A DNA stretch of 64,000 nt from Acanthornis magna (taxonomy: Eukaryota > Chordata > Aves > Passeriformes > Acanthizidae), in contig JAWUZG010000157.1 of the NCBI GenBank assembly GCA_036785705.1, positions 930,001 through 994,000 of the forward strand. Direction: 5' to 3'. This document shows positions 61,566 through 64,000 of this stretch, piece after piece. The first letter of the stretch is position 1, and the number at the start of each line of letters is the position of its first letter. Position numbers and translations under genes: made by a program. Below the pieces are notes generated by a model. It saw nothing but the letters and a program-made list of their open reading frames with translations, did not search any database and had not been told where the DNA came from.

Positions 61566-62985
61566 GAGTCAAGTGTCCTGAGGCCATGGCAGTAGTGGCA
61601 TCGTGAGAGAGAGACTCTGATGGGACACGAGCCCTGGGCTGCAGCTGCCGTCCCTCTCCTCCATGCAGGCACCTTAAAGACGACTCGTGTACGAACTTTG
61701 AATGAAATCCTGGACTTGCTTGGACAAGGGAGGAAGCAGCAGGTGCTGAAGCAAAGCAGGCAGTTGTGGCGCAGGTTCAGGGCTGGAGGGAAGCACTTTG
61801 GTGTCTGCTGAGAAGATGGCCCAGTTCACAGGCACAGGCTTTGCTGCTAGAGGATCCTGCTTTGCTCTTGCTGGAGGCCATTCCCTAGCAGCACTGCATG
61901 GCCCTGCATTTTTCCTGCATCAAGTCTTGTGGATCTGTGGCAACAAGCCTGTCCCGTGTCCCTGCGACAGCAGAAAAGGGTGGGACACTTCTGCTTCCAG
62001 CACTTCCCTGGGCTGCTCCTTCAGGGTGCTGGCACCATCATCAGAGACACAGACCAGCTTCTCCTCCCAGAGTTATCCCTGCCCCCTGCACTTCCCCAGG
62101 TGATTCCCTCGACGTTCACTGGGGAACCTCCCTGTTTGTGGCCGTCCATTGCCGTGCTCAGCAGGCACCCAGTTGTGTTTGGACAGGAGCTGCCACAGCC
62201 ACACACGCAGCAATTGGAGCACTGAATACCAGAGGCTGGCCCGATTCTTTTTTTCCCATGCTTGAGAAAGTCAGGAAAGCCCAAGGAAACTTGACAGTGT
62301 CTCTGTGGAATCTCTCTGTTCTGTGAAATTCAGCAGCTAATGGTGTTCTTGTGCTCCTGCTAATCCCTTCCATGAAAAAGAATCATCCCAGGAAGGCGCA
62401 ACATCATCTGGCAGATCCCAACTGTTGCCACCGCTTGCTGCAGGTGCTCCTGCCAAGAGCCACCTGCAGGAAGGAGCACAGACACCAATGCACCAATGTT
62501 GGCTTTGGCTGCCCTCTGGCAGAGAAGCACCCCCGGGGGCACAGGTCTCTGGGCCAGGAGATGGCACTGGCACTGCCAGGGCTCGGGGGGTGGCAGGTCT
62601 GCTTTGGTGGGGACTCTGCTGCACCTGCTGATTTCAGTGCTTCCCCAGGCCCTGGGCGTCAGAGCAGCATTGGTGCCCTGGCCCACACGTTCCCTGTCTG
62701 TGTCACAGCCTCGTGTTTAGGATGGCCAGCAGCCGGGACTTGTCCCAGGCAGGCCGTGCCAGCTTCTGTGGAAGGCCCCGTGCCCTTCCCGCTGCAGCTG
62801 CGTCGGCAGCCGTGGGGGCTCCTGCTGCTGCCCTGAGCCCGCAGAGCAGGGGAGTGTTTGCTTCTTGTTTGAGCCGTTCCTAAGGTTCCTATCGGGCTGC
62901 CTTAGACGCTTGGGGCAACAGATTCCTTCCAACCTGGGCCACTTTGGGAGGGCTGGGGGCAGCCCCAGGGCAGGCGGCAGTGTTT
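61566..62985 (+). other. Unassigned GC-moderate region
   Basis: Possible exon-like pieces occur (acceptor ctccatgcag before a frame reading RVRTLNEILDLLGQGRKQQV at about 61670-61810), but no family could be assigned and frames break often. No repeats with clear ends are seen. Confidence 0.35.
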
Positions 62986-63140
62986 GTAAGGGCCCTTTGT
63001 GACACAGTGCAGCATGGTCACTCACCATGGGATGGAAGCAGGACAGGCTGTCCAAGGGCCCTTTGTGACATGGTGCAGCATGGGATGGAACCGGGACAGG
63101 GTGTCCAAGGGCCCTTTGTGACACGTTGTGACATAGGCTC
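62986..63140 (+). repeat. 53-66 bp tandem repeat, three copies
   Basis: GGCCCTTTGTGACA plus GTGCAGCATGG-type units begin near 62991, 63057 and 63110. The first unit carries a small insertion. Confidence 0.8.
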
Positions 63141-63229
63141 TGGCGGCAACATAACCACGCCACTGTGCTCGGAGCACGCGACGGGACAGGACGGGACAGA
63201 GTGGCACCGTGAGGAGCCCCCGCACAGCA

Positions 63230-63619
63230 CACTCGTTCCTTGCTAACCCGGAGCTTTTCCGAGGCGTTTCTCCTGCAGGTGACCTCGTGGCCAGACCACA
63301 GGACTTGGTGACCCGTGGCCTTCCCAAGGCTTCTCTTCTGCAGCTGCCCTCAAGGGCAGGCTGCGGGACTTGGTGCCCGCAGCTCTTCCGAGGCATCTCC
63401 CATCCCGGCGGCCGGTGCCCTCGAGGCCAGACCCTGGGAGTTGCTGACCAAAATCCTTGCCGAGGAGTCTCCCGCCCTTGTGGCAGGAGCCCTCGAGACC
63501 AAAGTACAGGACTTGGTGTCCTGTAACCTTCCCAAGGCTTCACTCTTGCAGGTACCTTCCAGGCACAACTGCAGGACTTGGTGAGCCACAGCTTTCCCGA
63601 GGCATCTCTCCTGCAAATA
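63230..63619 (+). repeat. Leucine-rich 22-23-codon tandem repeat
   Basis: One partial unit (63230-63278) and five units of about 65-72 nt follow, with a shared nucleotide core (GACTTGGTG, CTTCCCAAGGCTTCT, CTGCAG). Translated unit by unit the pattern is ALEARxQDLVxxxLPKASLLQ. Frames are +1, +2, 0, 0 and +2 relative to the fourth unit, so it is not one continuous frame now. It could be a decayed coding array of amphipathic helices or a minisatellite derived from one. Confidence 0.55.
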
Positions 63620-63640
63620 GCCTTTATTCCAGTCAGTGAC

Positions 63641-63764
63641 ATGGAGCAAAGACCTCTGAGCGCGCCCAAGCAGGCCAGGGGGAAGGAGCAGGAGGGAGAA
63701 GGCCCTGGAACTGCCCCAGCACAGCAGCCTGGAGAGGTGGAGCAGCTCCAGCTGCTGCAGGAGG
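63641..63764 (+). CDS. Possible small coding exon, unknown protein
   Basis: An ATG-starting frame of 41 codons reads MEQRPLSAPKQARGKEQEGE and ends EVEQLQLLQE, followed by donor gtgagt in phase 1. It continues in frame from the last leucine-rich unit. The acidic, Gln-rich composition is unlike its surroundings. The family is not recognised and the next exon is outside the window. Confidence 0.35.
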
Positions 63765-63815
63765 GTGAGTGGCAGAGCTGGGCCACAGGGCTGCTGCCTG
63801 CAGCAAGGTTGGCCC

Positions 63816-63880
63816 CATCCCATCCCATCCCATCCCATCCCATCCCATCCCATCCCATCCCATCCCATCCCATCCCATCC
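63816..63880 (+). repeat. (CATCC)13 microsatellite
   Basis: Thirteen perfect pentamers. Their translation creates Trp-Asp-Gly-Met-Gly repeats in long minus-strand frames, which are artefacts. Confidence 0.95.
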
Positions 63881-64000
63881 ACTGGGGACATTCCCATGGG
63901 CAAGACGGAAGAGGGGCTGGGGCTGCCGCCCCCCGCAGCCGTGCTCCATCCCCAGGGCATCCCAGGGCTATCCCCGCCTCGGCAGTGCAGGGCTGGGCTG

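Noticed and set aside
62986..63140. CRISPR-like array
   Set aside because: Three adjoining tandem units without unique spacers, in an animal nuclear context.
63022..63960. Minus-strand frame of 312 codons
   Set aside because: It runs through the (CATCC)13 microsatellite and tandem repeats; the repeat translation is an artefact.

Overview
The window is nuclear DNA from a bird, most likely a songbird (Passeriformes). The support is a chicken-repeat-1 (CR1) LINE tail, avian LTR elements, a C2H2 zinc-finger family with a songbird-type leader, an avian OR14-type olfactory receptor, an SRCR (CD163/WC1-like) domain and avian MHC class II beta pieces. Family comparisons are from memory; no search was run.

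Region 1 (1-38.4 kb, AT-rich) holds the last twelve coding exons, on the + strand, of a cadherin-2 (N-cadherin, CDH2) gene. Introns, phases and GT-AG splice sites are all intact. The twelve exons encode 725 residues (EC1 to the C-terminus) with no frameshift, but one in-frame TAA at 15476-15478 in EC4 replaces a conserved Tyr. Many residues normally fixed in CDH2 are also changed, mainly in the cytoplasmic tail. CDH2 is essential, so this is best read as an extra, decaying, intron-bearing copy. A germline-restricted chromosome, the W, or a segmental duplication are possible homes. One intron holds a CR1 broken by two independent solo LTRs, each with its own 6-bp target duplication.

Region 2 (39.6-61.6 kb) is abruptly GC-rich and repetitive. 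Two same-strand copies of a long avian ERVL-type LTR (about 39.6-41.09 and 60.5-61.57 kb) bracket it. Between them lie four C2H2 zinc-finger copies: A (+, 7 fingers), B (+, 5 fingers, leader exon broken), C (-, 7 fingers, best preserved) and D (+, 2-finger remnant). Two convergent MHC class II beta-1 exon remnants sit about 0.5 kb beyond the stops of A and C, so the A and C modules form an inverted duplication. Also present are an orphan MHC class II beta signal-peptide exon, two SRCR exon remnants, an OR14-type receptor pseudogene, CCCAGT-type minisatellites and further LTRs. The gene content resembles the birth-and-death immune and chemosensory clusters of songbird microchromosomes.

Region 3 (61.6-64 kb) has no recognised gene. 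It holds a 53-66 bp tandem repeat, a leucine-rich 22-23-codon repeat leading into a possible small coding exon, and a (CATCC)13 microsatellite.
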